Shown: positions 40,618 to 48,903, counted from the first letter of the stretch. The stretch is 64,000 nucleotides of DNA from Trichomonas vaginalis G3 (GCF_026262505.1 NC_067205.1:21361585-21425584), one strand, 5' to 3'. Numbers and translations: made by a program. Notes: generated from the sequence alone by a model not told the origin.

Positions 40618-40851
40618 ATGGATAACGTAGATTTAATAATTTTAATTGATGATTTAATATTTAATCAAAATTTTCTTAGTTATTATGATTTTAAATCATA
40701 TCTCCAAAAATATGATGAAAATATAACGGGTGATGATATAGATTATTATTATCCATATTATAAAAATGAAGTTTTGAAATATCATGATAGAATAATTTCT
40801 AAAATTAAAGACAAAATTAAAAATAATGATTATAAAAAGGGAAAAAACTAA
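40618..40851 (+). CDS. Small acidic/tyrosine-rich hypothetical protein (77 aa)
   Basis: The start MDNVDLIILIDDLIFNQNFL directly follows TTATTTTATTTTTATATAA, a strong promoter-like context. It is rich in Asp, Tyr and Lys. Its end overlaps the next gene by 26 bp in another frame. No family is recognised. Confidence 0.5.
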   Translation: MDNVDLIILIDDLIFNQNFLSYYDFKSYLQKYDENITGDDIDYYYPYYKNEVLKYHDRIISKIKDKIKNNDYKKGKN

Positions 40852-42169
40852 ACCACAACTGAAACAGTTGAAAGATTTCAAAAATAAAGTATTAACAGAA
40901 GAAGATATTGATGAATTATATAATTTATATAATCCTGAGCCGCAAAAGCCAAAAGAGAAAGTAGCAAATGTTCAACAGCTAAAGGTGCAAAACACCCAGG
41001 TCCTTCAGACCATAAATGATGCACAAGCTTTAATTTATGATTCATTAGTTAAACCATATTCAGCCCGACTTTTAAATGAAGATCAACTTTTGGAATTCAT
41101 CCTTCAACATAAACTCGAAGCGGGAAAGTATATCAAACCTTTATATACAGCATATTTAAAACAAATGAATAGAATACATCCAGAATTAATGAAAGGAAAA
41201 TCAACAACTAAAACTTCATCATCCAAAATCAAAGCAGATAAAATTAAACCACTTGCAACACCAAAACCTCCAACGACAGTACCTCCTCCTCCTTCAGTTA
41301 ATCCTTCATCATTCACTTTATTATATCCATTTCAAACATTAAAGAAGCAAAAAGATTTTAAAAAGGATTTCAAGATATTAAATAAACCAATTGACCCGAA
41401 AATTCAACCGTTAAAGGAAAAATTCAGTCGCCCTTCATTTGCTCCATATCCATATTCATACGAAATCGATCATCTGGAATATTCAAAAGGAAAAGTTACT
41501 TATTTATTTGCCATTAACATTAACACCAGATATTTATATTGCATTCTGGTGAAAGGGAAAACAGAACAGGAAACAAGAAGAGCTATTCAATACTTACTAG
41601 ATCATGAAAGAGTAGATAATATCCGGGGTGATGGCGATAAAGGATTTCAGGCAACTATGACTCATTATTTCCCACAAATTAATTTTTACTTTTCATCCTC
41701 TCCATATACGTTTCATAATAAAATAATTGATGCGGTAATGAGAACTCTTAGAGATGCGTTAGGGGTTAACGGTCAGATATACTGGGATGGAAATCATGAC
41801 TCCATCATACAGCAGTTAGTATATTATTACAATAATACATGGCATAGAACTATAAACATGAAACCAGTGGAAATGAAAAATGATATTTCAAAAGAATGGG
41901 AATATATTAGAAAGCAAATGGAAAGGTTAAATGATGTTAAACGTGAACAAATTAATTCGGGGCTCATGAATTTTAAACAAGGGGATAAAGTTTTGATTCA
42001 TCTCGATTATGGAAAAACTAATAAATTAATGACAAAAAGAAGACGAAGATTTGACACAATAGCTGAATTTGTTAGATATATTAACGGCAATGCATTAGTT
42101 GAAGTTGGCGATAAATTAATAGAAATTCCGATTTATTTTATTACTCCATTATATTTAAATAATATTTAA
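40826..42169 (+). CDS. rve-family integrase (Polinton type)
   Basis: The gene encodes 447 residues. A Lys/Pro-rich N-terminal region lies before the core. The RNase H-like core starts YSYEIDHLEYSKGKVTYLFA (first Asp), then VDNIRGDGDKGFQATMTHYF (second Asp), then FHNKIIDAVMRTLRDALG, where the third acidic residue is apparently Asp. The C-terminal FKQGDKVLIHLDYGKTNKLM is the chromo/SH3-like domain of Polinton integrases. It catalyses insertion with 6 bp duplications. It appears intact. The start could be a later Met because of the overlap upstream. Confidence 0.85.
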   Translation: MIIKREKTKPQLKQLKDFKNKVLTEEDIDELYNLYNPEPQKPKEKVANVQQLKVQNTQVLQTINDAQALIYDSLVKPYSARLLNEDQLLEFILQHKLEAGKYIKPLYTAYLKQMNRIHPELMKGKSTTKTSSSKIKADKIKPLATPKPPTTVPPPPSVNPSSFTLLYPFQTLKKQKDFKKDFKILNKPIDPKIQPLKEKFSRPSFAPYPYSYEIDHLEYSKGKVTYLFAININTRYLYCILVKGKTEQETRRAIQYLLDHERVDNIRGDGDKGFQATMTHYFPQINFYFSSSPYTFHNKIIDAVMRTLRDALGVNGQIYWDGNHDSIIQQLVYYYNNTWHRTINMKPVEMKNDISKEWEYIRKQMERLNDVKREQINSGLMNFKQGDKVLIHLDYGKTNKLMTKRRRRFDTIAEFVRYINGNALVEVGDKLIEIPIYFITPLYLNNI

Positions 42170-42189
42170 TTTTTTTTATTTCGTAAGAA

Positions 42190-42486
42190 ATGAGTGACAA
42201 CAAAGCAGCCAAGAGTCCTGATTCAATTAAGATTCAGAGTCCAGACGATGAATATAAAAAGAAACTAAACAGAATTAAATCAAAAATATGTTATTACAAA
42301 AAGAAGCCACAATGTGGTGGGGTTGAAAACGATAAAGAGAGGAAAGAAATAATCGAAAAATTAGAAACTTATCGTTCAATCCTTAAACTGAGTGAAGCAA
42401 AAATAAAAGAATTTAATAGAATAAATAAATTGATTGGAAGAGATGAATTTAATAAAGATGAATTTTTAAACTCTATCCAAATTTAA
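42190..42486 (+). CDS. Hypothetical small basic protein (98 aa)
   Basis: The start MSDNKAAKSPDSIKIQSPDD lies 20 bp after the integrase stop. It is Lys/Glu-rich and helical (KERKEIIEKLETYRSILKLS), probably a coiled coil. It converges on the tiny gene at 42483-42647 with a 4 bp overlap of the 3' ends. No family is recognised. Confidence 0.5.
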   Translation: MSDNKAAKSPDSIKIQSPDDEYKKKLNRIKSKICYYKKKPQCGGVENDKERKEIIEKLETYRSILKLSEAKIKEFNRINKLIGRDEFNKDEFLNSIQI

Positions 42487-42647
42487 TTTTTATTCCTCTT
42501 CGACAACATCTCTCTTTCCATCATTACTGCATAACCGCATTTTCTCAATTTTAGTGGTTTGTTATTTTTAACATGTTCTTGCATCATTTTTATCATTTCC
42601 TCCCTTGTTATGATTCGTGGTAAATTTTGAGCTTGTGGGGTATTCAT
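42483..42647 (-). CDS. Tiny protein 1 (54 aa) with LT-R-E helix motif
   Basis: The frame reads MNTPQAQNLPRIITREEMIK and ends MMEREMLSKRNKN. It is supported by the strong upstream motif TTTTTATTTTTATCATAA and by a shared helix motif, (I/L)(I/L)T(R/K)xE-x-x-K-(M/L)(M/L), with the tiny genes at 43254 and 43497. It is too short for normal gene finding. Function unknown. Confidence 0.5.
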   Translation of the reverse strand: MNTPQAQNLPRIITREEMIKMMQEHVKNNKPLKLRKCGYAVMMEREMLSKRNKN

Positions 42648-42667
42648 TTATGATAAAAATAAAAATT
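42648..42667 (-). promoter_or_regulatory. Polinton 2 promoter-like motif
   Basis: AATTTTTATTTTTATCATAA lies immediately before ATG 42647. Nearly the same sequence precedes ATG 43436 and ATG 53026. It includes TCATA, an initiator-like pentamer. Confidence 0.55.
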
Positions 42668-42811
42668 TGTTATCACTTATTTTATCGTGAAGTGACTCAA
42701 AGAGTCCGGAGACAAAGTCTCATGTTTTTAGGTTATTCAATAATTAATTATTTTTGAATAACTGGGAAATAAATTTACGTCAAATATGCAATTTATAAAA
42801 TCTTATGTCGA

Positions 42812-42885
42812 CAGGCTACGTAGCACAGTGGTCTAAGGTGGTGTTATGGAGGGGTCAAGGTCTGTGGTTCGAACCGCGACAGCGC
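42812..42885 (+). tRNA. tRNA-like sequence (probably a degenerate tRNA gene)
   Basis: GGCTACGTAGCACAGTGGTC resembles a tRNA 5' end with an A-box (TAGCACAGTGGTCTA). GGTTCGAACCG is a good B-box. A partial D-stem (CAC/GTG) and an acceptor with GGC/GCC pairing can be drawn. The anticodon stem does not fold well and the acceptor has mismatches, so it looks decayed or trimmed. T-rich sequence follows, as at Pol III terminators. Confidence 0.35.
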
Positions 42886-42889
42886 CGTA

Positions 42890-43140
42890 TTTTCTTATTT
42901 TCTTTGTTTGTCTTGTTTGTCGTGAATAAAAAGTGTCATAAAAGTGCTCTATCTTCCACGGAAATAAATAAAAAATTTACTTTATTTCTTCTTTATTTCT
43001 TCTTTATTTCTTCTTTATTTCTTTGTTCCCGTGGAAGAAGGGTTTTGCTGTTTTTTCTCAGCCAAAATCAATGATTTTTTCATTTTTGGAATCCTTAGCG
43101 AATGAGGAATCTTTTCTCTCGTGGAAGCTTTGACCTAAAA
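42890..43140. other. Non-coding stretch with simple repeats
   Basis: It contains four tandem TTTATTTCTTC-type units near 42978-43020 and an inverted pair CTTCCACGG (42953) / CCGTGGAAG (43030-43038). No gene is supported. Confidence 0.45.
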
Positions 43141-43148
43141 TATAATTT

Positions 43149-43218
43149 AGGTGAAGAGACCCAAAGGGTCAGAGCCGCAAAGCGGCTAGGTGAGATATCA
43201 CCTGTTTTTTCACCTGTT
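43149..43218 (+). repeat. Half-site block, type B variant with inserted hairpin
   Basis: AGGTGAAGAGAC, then two small hairpins (GACCCAAAGGGTC; GCCGCAAAGCGGC), then AGGTGAGATATCACCTGTTT and TTTCACCTG. It keeps the leader AAAATATAATTT. It is the only block of this type in Polinton 2. Confidence 0.65.
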
Positions 43219-43253
43219 TTTATGGTAGCACTGAAATAAAATTTTGTTATCAG

Positions 43254-43436
43254 TTATTTTATCATCATTTTATTAAGTTCATCTTTAGTTAATAATTTGA
43301 ATGGATTCGCTAATGTTCCACCTTGAGTCACAACACTTGCCCCGGCTAATTGTGAAGAACCTGGGATAAGTACTCCATGAAATGATTTCATTGGTATCAT
43401 TAATTTAGAAATAGTTGGCTTAATTAATTTGGTCAT
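43254..43436 (-). CDS. Tiny protein 2 (60 aa) with LT-K-E helix motif
   Basis: The start MTKLIKPTISKLMIPMKSFH is preceded by TTATTTTTATCATAA. It has a hydrophobic Gly/Ser-rich middle and ends KLLTKDELNKMMIK, the same closing motif as tiny proteins 1 and 3. Function unknown. Confidence 0.5.
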   Translation of the reverse strand: MTKLIKPTISKLMIPMKSFHGVLIPGSSQLAGASVVTQGGTLANPFKLLTKDELNKMMIK

Positions 43437-43453
43437 TTATGATAAAAATAAAA
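43437..43453 (-). promoter_or_regulatory. Polinton 2 promoter-like motif
   Basis: ATTTTATTTTTATCATAA directly abuts ATG 43436. It is the same motif as at 42648-42667. Confidence 0.55.
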
Positions 43454-43496
43454 TTGCATAATTTAAATTTTTTTTCTTTCTCATTTTCTCATTTTC

Positions 43497-43631
43497 TCAT
43501 TTTTCATTCTGTTTTGGTTTCAGCAACTTTTCAAGTTGTTGTCTTGTCAGTAACTTTAATTTTAACTTTGGATCAAATATTGGGTTTCCATCTTTATCTC
43601 TTCCAATAACACCATATGGTAGAATCTTCAT
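43497..43631 (-). CDS. Tiny protein 3 (44 aa) with LT-R-Q helix motif
   Basis: The frame reads MKILPYGVIGRDKDGNPIFD and ends with KLLTRQQLEKLLKPKQNEK. It is preceded by ATTTTTATTTTAGTATAA. It shares the closing helix motif with tiny proteins 1 and 2. The segment GVIGRDKDGNPIFDPK resembles a short beta-hairpin linker. Function unknown. Confidence 0.45.
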   Translation of the reverse strand: MKILPYGVIGRDKDGNPIFDPKLKLKLLTRQQLEKLLKPKQNEK

Positions 43632-43783
43632 TTATACTAAAATAAAAATTTAAATTATGCTGTTTGCTCTTTTGGAGCTCAGGACTTTCATGATTTCTTC
43701 GTAAATTTCCTTCAGACTTCTTCGTAATGAGCGTAAATGACCCAAAAATAAGCCGCTAGCGGCAAGGGCAAAGCCCATGTTTA

Positions 43784-43831
43784 GGGTAGAAGGTTAGATC
43801 TAACCTCTTTTCTAACCTCTTTTCTAACCTC
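43784..43831 (+). repeat. Half-site block, type C
   Basis: GGTAGAAGGTTAGATCTAAC then CTCTTTTCTAACCTCTTTTC and TAACCTC: a palindrome plus two extra half-sites, all carrying TAACCTC rather than the TAACATG of type A. The usual leader (CGTAATGAGCGTAAATGACC) lies before it. It precedes the imported cassette gene. Confidence 0.8.
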
Positions 43832-43924
43832 ATGAATTTTCATGAATTTTCATGAATTTTCATGATTTCTTCGTAAATTTCCTTAAGATAGAATAAATAA
43901 AATTAGTTTTATTTTTATTTTTTT

Positions 43925-43945
43925 ATTTTGTATGTAAGAACAGAA
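43925..43945 (+). promoter_or_regulatory. Polinton-1-type promoter motif in Polinton 2
   Basis: TTATTTTGTATGTAAGAACA precedes ATG 43946. It matches the KilA-N promoters of Polinton 1 and not the TTATTTTTATCATAA motif of other Polinton 2 genes. Confidence 0.6.
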
Positions 43946-44923
43946 ATGTCAACAATCAGCACAACAACAATCGGCACAACAACAATTCAAGCCACGAACG
44001 GTGGGACTCTGTCCACAATTACAGCACCAAACTCGTTAGTTATGAATCCTACGTCAATGTTAGTAGAGATGAAAAACTTCATTCCTTCTTCATATACTTT
44101 TGAAACAAAAATCCAGAAGATAAAGCAAGAACTGTTAACAAGTAATTTAGACTGTAGTGCGAAAGATGAAACAAATGAAGAATATCTTTATGAAATGCAG
44201 GACATTATTGACCATTTGCCTAAACTACCTGAAATCCAACAACAAAAACTAACTATTCCTGAATTCGACGAAATTGAAGTGAAACCAACTGACTCAGTAG
44301 AAATAAAGAAGTTCATACGAAAGGTAAATTATGAATTCCTTGGTTTTCATTGCAACCATAAAGTTATGAACAAAGATTGCGATATGGTATATAAGAACAT
44401 CTCTGACATATATAAATCTGAAGAATTTAAGACATACGACAACCTTGTTTCATTAGCTGCAAAATGTGTATGGCAGATAAGAGATAAAGATAGAAGGGGT
44501 AAAATATGGAACGAACAAATAAAACCAACAGCTTTTGAGTTAAAGAAAACCATTGACGCCTTAGTTGTTTTAGCAGGTAAGGTTTCAGAATATAACGCAA
44601 AAATGAACCCACAATGTTCTAAATGTAAAGCAGCAATTAGGAAATATAACTACTCCGTCAAAGAGATAGAACGTATGCGAAACGACTATGCTGACTTAAA
44701 GAAAGAAGTAGAGAAACCAGCAGAAAATAAAATGAACATGTTAGAATTTCTGAACAAAAACTATCCAACAGTTGACGATTTCCTTCTATCTGATGTCAAG
44801 AAGAAGTATAAAGAAACTTTCGGTATCGTTAAAACATTTGATATCCTCAGCGAAGAAATAGAAGCTACGAAACTGTTTAAAGTCTCACGAATTCATAACG
44901 TTTACCATGTAAAACGCTTATAA
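43946..44923 (+). CDS. Conserved Polinton cassette protein (325 aa), unknown function
   Basis: The start MSTISTTTIGTTTIQATNGG is chosen over an ATG within the promoter motif. The rest is about 93% identical (by eye, ~21 differences in 300) to the Polinton 1 protein at 24148-25062, including FHCNHKVMNKDCD and PQCSKCKAAIRKYN. Capsid and ATPase of the two elements are far more different, so this gene was probably exchanged recently. It is bracketed by type C blocks. Function unknown; Cys pairs and a possible C-terminal winged helix hint at nucleic-acid binding. Confidence 0.75.
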   Translation: MSTISTTTIGTTTIQATNGGTLSTITAPNSLVMNPTSMLVEMKNFIPSSYTFETKIQKIKQELLTSNLDCSAKDETNEEYLYEMQDIIDHLPKLPEIQQQKLTIPEFDEIEVKPTDSVEIKKFIRKVNYEFLGFHCNHKVMNKDCDMVYKNISDIYKSEEFKTYDNLVSLAAKCVWQIRDKDRRGKIWNEQIKPTAFELKKTIDALVVLAGKVSEYNAKMNPQCSKCKAAIRKYNYSVKEIERMRNDYADLKKEVEKPAENKMNMLEFLNKNYPTVDDFLLSDVKKKYKETFGIVKTFDILSEEIEATKLFKVSRIHNVYHVKRL

Positions 44924-44933
44924 AATAACTGGG

Positions 44934-44989
44934 GTAGAAAAGAGGTTAGAAAAGAGGTTAGAAAAGAGGTTAGATCTAACCTTCTACCC
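44934..44989 (-). repeat. Half-site block, type C (inverted)
   Basis: Read on the minus strand: GGTAGAAGGTTAGATCTAAC, then three CTCTTTTCTAAC half-sites. With 43784-43831 it brackets the cassette gene as an inverted pair. Confidence 0.8.
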
Positions 44990-45120
44990 TAAATTATATT
45001 TTTGCCTTCCTCCTTTCGTAAATGTCATGTTGTCATCATTTTTAAAAGAAGTTAATTTAACCTGGTGACGTAGTGACACTGAAAAAAATTAATTACAGAC
45101 ATAAAATATATTTAGTTCAT

Positions 45121-46944
45121 TCATTGAACTCTATACCATGCGAATACAGTCATAAATGGTGGCATGTAATCTTTACTTTGTCCCGTTGTTTGTGTATATC
45201 CTGAAACGCGATGTGTATGGTTTCCTTCTCCCTGAGTGTCATCCCAGTAACAATTTATAGCAAACTTAACGTTGTCTTTAACATCATATCCTTTACCTTT
45301 TGTCATTCCTGACCAATCCCAATATCTATGCTTATGCCAACCTGCTTGAGATGTACTTAAATCTATGTAGTGACTGTGTGCAGGTAAATTTTCACCTGAA
45401 ATCGTTTTACTTCCCCCTGTTTCCTTTGAAGAGTTTGCACAATACAAAAACCTGTCAACTATTTGTTCCCATGCACCAACACCAAACATTACTTGAGGAC
45501 CTCTTGCATCCATAGATGTATAAATAGAACCTACTGGGTTCATTAAATCAAACATATGAGATATTATAGGATTGTCTCTTTTGAACTTAAGATATAGTGT
45601 AACTATTTCAGGTTTCTTCTGGTTTGTGTCAGAATATTTTTTATAATATAATCTTATGTTTTCAGGGTAGGTAAAATCTTGACTATAATATTTGTTTCTG
45701 TCATCTTCATAATAGTATACTATTCTCGTTTTTTCTATTGCATTATATCTTTTATATCTATAATATTCTAAATATAATGTTTGCTTTTTTGGGTCTACAC
45801 GTGCGTCAACACCATAGTCATAATAATATGGTGCTGGAGCTGGGTTAGGCAATGTCATATCTGTCATTTCATAAACTCTTAAATATTTCTTTTGTTCGTC
45901 TCCATATAAGTTTAAGTAGCAGTTGTTGTCTAATGGAACTTTAACTTGTGTACCATCGTTCTTTTTATAGCTTACATACATTTCATTGTTATTTTTCGGA
46001 ATGAGTTTATACCGTATACCATTTTTTAAGGAGTGTACAAACTCCCATCTAAAATATTTATTTTCTTCATTGACAGAAAAGTCACCAACAATAGTTTCAA
46101 TATTTTTTGTTCCTATCAAACTTTGGTATATTTCGTTAACATATTCCTTATCTGCTTTCTTATTTAACTCATCGTTAACATATTCCTTATCTGCCTTTTT
46201 CATTAACTCATCGTTAACATATGTTTTATCCGCTTTCTTATTTAACTCATCGTTAACATATTCCTTATCTGCCTTTTTCATTAACTCATCGTTAACATAT
46301 GTTTTATCCGCTTTAAGGTCTAAACATCCTGAAACCCATCCTGTATCGGCTTTTGTTTTTAAAATCTTTGATGTCCATTCATGATACCATTCAACCATTT
46401 CTTTAATTTCATTATCTTTTTCATCAACATAAACCAAATTTGCTTTCTTCATTAATTCACTATCAACCATTTCTTTAATTTCATTATCTTTTTCATCAAC
46501 ATAAACCAAATTTGCTTTCTTCATTAATTCACTATCAACCCTTTCTTTAATTTCATTATCTTTTTCATCAACATAAACCAAATTTGCTTTCTTCATTATG
46601 TCATTTAGGAAACCTTCTATGAATTCCTCATTTAAATTAAATCTTCCAATCTTCAAAACTTTAGGAAATGCATTTAATGCGTAATATCTCTGTTCTTCTG
46701 GTGGAATTGATGTTATATCATCCGTTATACCTTTAATTTTAGAATTCATAAATAAAATTTCTTTTATATTTGATATCACTGCACCACCTTTGCAAACGAA
46801 TTCGAAATGGTCATTTTTCAATACTATCTCCAAATCTCCATATTTCAACCTTTGCGTTTGTTCTGCCGTCTTTGAATTATATGCATATATGGCGTATGTA
46901 ATGGTCTGCGCCTTAAGTTGTTGTAGTTGCTGTTGTTTAATCAT
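45121..46944 (-). CDS. Trimeric fibre-like protein with phage tail-collar domain (607 aa)
   Basis: The start MIKQQQLQQLKAQTITYAIY is preceded by ATTTTTAAATCGTAATAA. The N-terminal ~150 residues are a unique anchor region. The shaft is of two repeat kinds, MKKANLVYVDEKDNEIKE (three times) and KADKEYVNDELNK (about six times). A ~200-residue beta-rich region follows. The C-terminal collar domain has NPVGSIYTSMDARGPQ, FLYCANSSKETGGSKTISGE, LPAHSHYI and PPFMTVFAWYR. In phages this fold forms trimeric receptor-binding fibres. The collar is over 80% identical to that of Polinton 1. It looks intact. Confidence 0.8.
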   Translation of the reverse strand: MIKQQQLQQLKAQTITYAIYAYNSKTAEQTQRLKYGDLEIVLKNDHFEFVCKGGAVISNIKEILFMNSKIKGITDDITSIPPEEQRYYALNAFPKVLKIGRFNLNEEFIEGFLNDIMKKANLVYVDEKDNEIKERVDSELMKKANLVYVDEKDNEIKEMVDSELMKKANLVYVDEKDNEIKEMVEWYHEWTSKILKTKADTGWVSGCLDLKADKTYVNDELMKKADKEYVNDELNKKADKTYVNDELMKKADKEYVNDELNKKADKEYVNEIYQSLIGTKNIETIVGDFSVNEENKYFRWEFVHSLKNGIRYKLIPKNNNEMYVSYKKNDGTQVKVPLDNNCYLNLYGDEQKKYLRVYEMTDMTLPNPAPAPYYYDYGVDARVDPKKQTLYLEYYRYKRYNAIEKTRIVYYYEDDRNKYYSQDFTYPENIRLYYKKYSDTNQKKPEIVTLYLKFKRDNPIISHMFDLMNPVGSIYTSMDARGPQVMFGVGAWEQIVDRFLYCANSSKETGGSKTISGENLPAHSHYIDLSTSQAGWHKHRYWDWSGMTKGKGYDVKDNVKFAINCYWDDTQGEGNHTHRVSGYTQTTGQSKDYMPPFMTVFAWYRVQ

Positions 46945-46968
46945 TTATTACGATTTAAAAATAAATAT

Positions 46969-47705
46969 TTAATCTGTTATCTCATCAGCTATTTTTTCTA
47001 TTTGAAATTGCCATAATATTTCATTCATAAATTCTAAATCACAATCAAATAGGTCAGTTATTCTAAATTTAATATTTGATAAATCTTTTGAATGAAGAAT
47101 AAATGAATTCCCGGATAATTGAAACGGATATGATAAAGAAAATGTGTTTAAGTTGATGGATAAAATGTTTTGTATTGATGGGTAAGAGTTAGGGTCTAAT
47201 GTTTGATGTGAAAATCTCATTGGGGTATTAACTTTATCACATTTGATTAAAATGAAATTGGAACCAGTGTCAGAATACAAAACATCCCCAACATCTTTTT
47301 CAAAATTTAATATCCCAACAATGAACGAAGATGAGGAGTACAAAATTTAATTTTCAGCGGGAATTTAATAAGGTTATTTATTTCATCAAGTTCAAAAAGT
47401 TTATCAGGTTTTGATTTAAAATTTTCTTCATACCATACGATAAATGATTCATTTAAATAACTTAAAATCATGTTAATATCCCATTTCGCTATCACATTAT
47501 TTATATACATATCATACGTTTTTAGGTCTACGACCCCGCCGCTATGCGGCTCATGGTCTTCTTTAATAAATGATATATAATCTGAAGGGTCTAAAAGAAT
47601 GGGATTAAATTTACCACTCACAGAAACGAGAGTAACATTATAAATTCCGCTAACTGTTAAATTTAATTCACAGTTATTATTCGAAATAATATTGATAATT
47701 GACAT
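46969..47705 (-). pseudogene. Candidate minor capsid (penton-like) protein, looks broken
   Basis: The region starts MSIINIISNNNCELNLTVSG at 47705. It is beta-rich and ends NIKFRITDLFDCDLEFMNEI then LWQFQIEKI, a jelly-roll-like last-strand pattern. It lies directly after the fibre gene and diverges from 47726. About one break. The penton assignment is inferred from composition and place. Confidence 0.4.
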
Positions 47706-47725
47706 TTTTTATTACGATTAAAAAT
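47706..47725. promoter_or_regulatory. 20 bp bidirectional promoter region
   Basis: TTTTTATTACGATTAAAAAT separates the divergent start codons at 47705 and 47726. Like the 18 bp spacer of Polinton 1 (30672-30689), it is a near-palindromic AT-rich sequence. Confidence 0.5.
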
Positions 47726-48205
47726 ATGGTAAAGCGTTATTTTCCAGTGATAAATAAAACTAGAATAAGATTACCTCAAGAATTCATAAATTCAACGAAT
47801 AAGAAATTCATTCATGTTATAAATTTTAGTGTTTTCAGAAAATATGAGTCGATGTCATATTCATCATCAGGTTATATTTCACTTCATTCAAATTTAGTTC
47901 AATCAAACCCATATAATGACCATTTCATAAGATTTTCAGATGGTATTAAAAATGTAATTGATAGATTAAAATATGAACAGATTGACAATATCGAATTTTT
48001 GGAATTTTGGTTTAAATATCCCGATGGAAAAAAGATTGAAGTTAAAGATAAAGCAGATACTATAACAAAAACAATTACAATGACCGATCCAGATAGTGGG
48101 GAACAAAAAGAAATAAAACAAACGATAGAAACTGGTGAAAGGTCAATTATTATTGATTATGATTCAAAGGATTATTATTCGATAATGTTAATGCTTGAAT
48201 ATTAA
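47726..48205 (+). CDS. Single-jelly-roll-like virion protein candidate (159 aa)
   Basis: The start MVKRYFPVINKTRIRLPQEF is at 47726. A beta-rich fold with FLEFWFKYPDGKKIEVKDKA and a final YYSIMLMLEY strand resembles jelly-roll minor capsid proteins. It is the only plus-strand gene in the morphogenesis cluster besides the small one at 52489. It could be the penton if 46969-47705 is not. Its 3' end overlaps the neighbour by 4 bp. Confidence 0.45.
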   Translation: MVKRYFPVINKTRIRLPQEFINSTNKKFIHVINFSVFRKYESMSYSSSGYISLHSNLVQSNPYNDHFIRFSDGIKNVIDRLKYEQIDNIEFLEFWFKYPDGKKIEVKDKADTITKTITMTDPDSGEQKEIKQTIETGERSIIIDYDSKDYYSIMLMLEY

Positions 48206-48903
48206 ATAGCCTTAACAAAGAATTTTTCAAGTGATATTTTATATTCATCAACTATTTTATTATAAATATCATTATATGTTAAATGAAGTTCAGTTGTTGT
48301 TCCGTTCTTTGATATCTTAATTGTGCTAATATCCTTTATAGGATTTATTTTTGCAACTGTTCCGCAGCATGAAACCTCATCATCTATGAAAAATTGAATC
48401 TTCACGTCTGAATCTTGAACATCACAAAGAATGGCAATAATGTGAATTAATGATTCATAAGGTAAAATAATTAAACCGGATTGGTCAATTAAATTTATTA
48501 TTGAATCATAATTATCAGTTATTATATCACGGTAAATTTTCATTAATTCAGAATTAATGTCTATTTTATATGGCGCATTGCGACTGTAATCGTAGATTCC
48601 TGGGTTCTCGATGTTTGATGAAAGAGGTGGGGGGTATGTTGGATAAGTGGGAATTTCAACAGGTTCTTTACCAGGTTCAGATAAAATGATTGGGTCTCCA
48701 TTCTCACGGTTTTCTTCATTCTCCTCATTCTTCGGTAAGTCACGAGTTAATAAATTTGGTTGAGTTGCTGACCTTGTTAATTCAGGACTAACATTAACTT
48801 TAACATTTTGAATAATTCGTGATTTATCATCATTTACATTATAACCAACCGTAATCTCTGCTTTTGCGTTAGTGTTCTTTTGACTAGTGAAACGTCTTCT
48901 CAT
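48202..48903 (-). CDS. Hypothetical protein (233 aa)
   Basis: The start is MRRRFTSQKNTNAKAEITVG. The N-terminal half is basic, then Pro/Glu-rich and probably disordered (EIPTYPTYPPPLSSNIENPG). The C-terminal half is folded (IIAILCDVQDSDVKIQFFID, CCGTVAKINPIKDISTIKIS). No family is recognised. Context suggests a virion protein. Confidence 0.5.
   Translation of the reverse strand: MRRRFTSQKNTNAKAEITVGYNVNDDKSRIIQNVKVNVSPELTRSATQPNLLTRDLPKNEENEENRENGDPIILSEPGKEPVEIPTYPTYPPPLSSNIENPGIYDYSRNAPYKIDINSELMKIYRDIITDNYDSIINLIDQSGLIILPYESLIHIIAILCDVQDSDVKIQFFIDDEVSCCGTVAKINPIKDISTIKISKNGTTTELHLTYNDIYNKIVDEYKISLEKFFVKAI

Noticed and set aside
42805-43074. Open frame MSTGYVAQWSKVV...
   Set aside because: It spans the tRNA-like sequence and simple repeats and lacks the promoter motif seen before other Polinton 2 genes.
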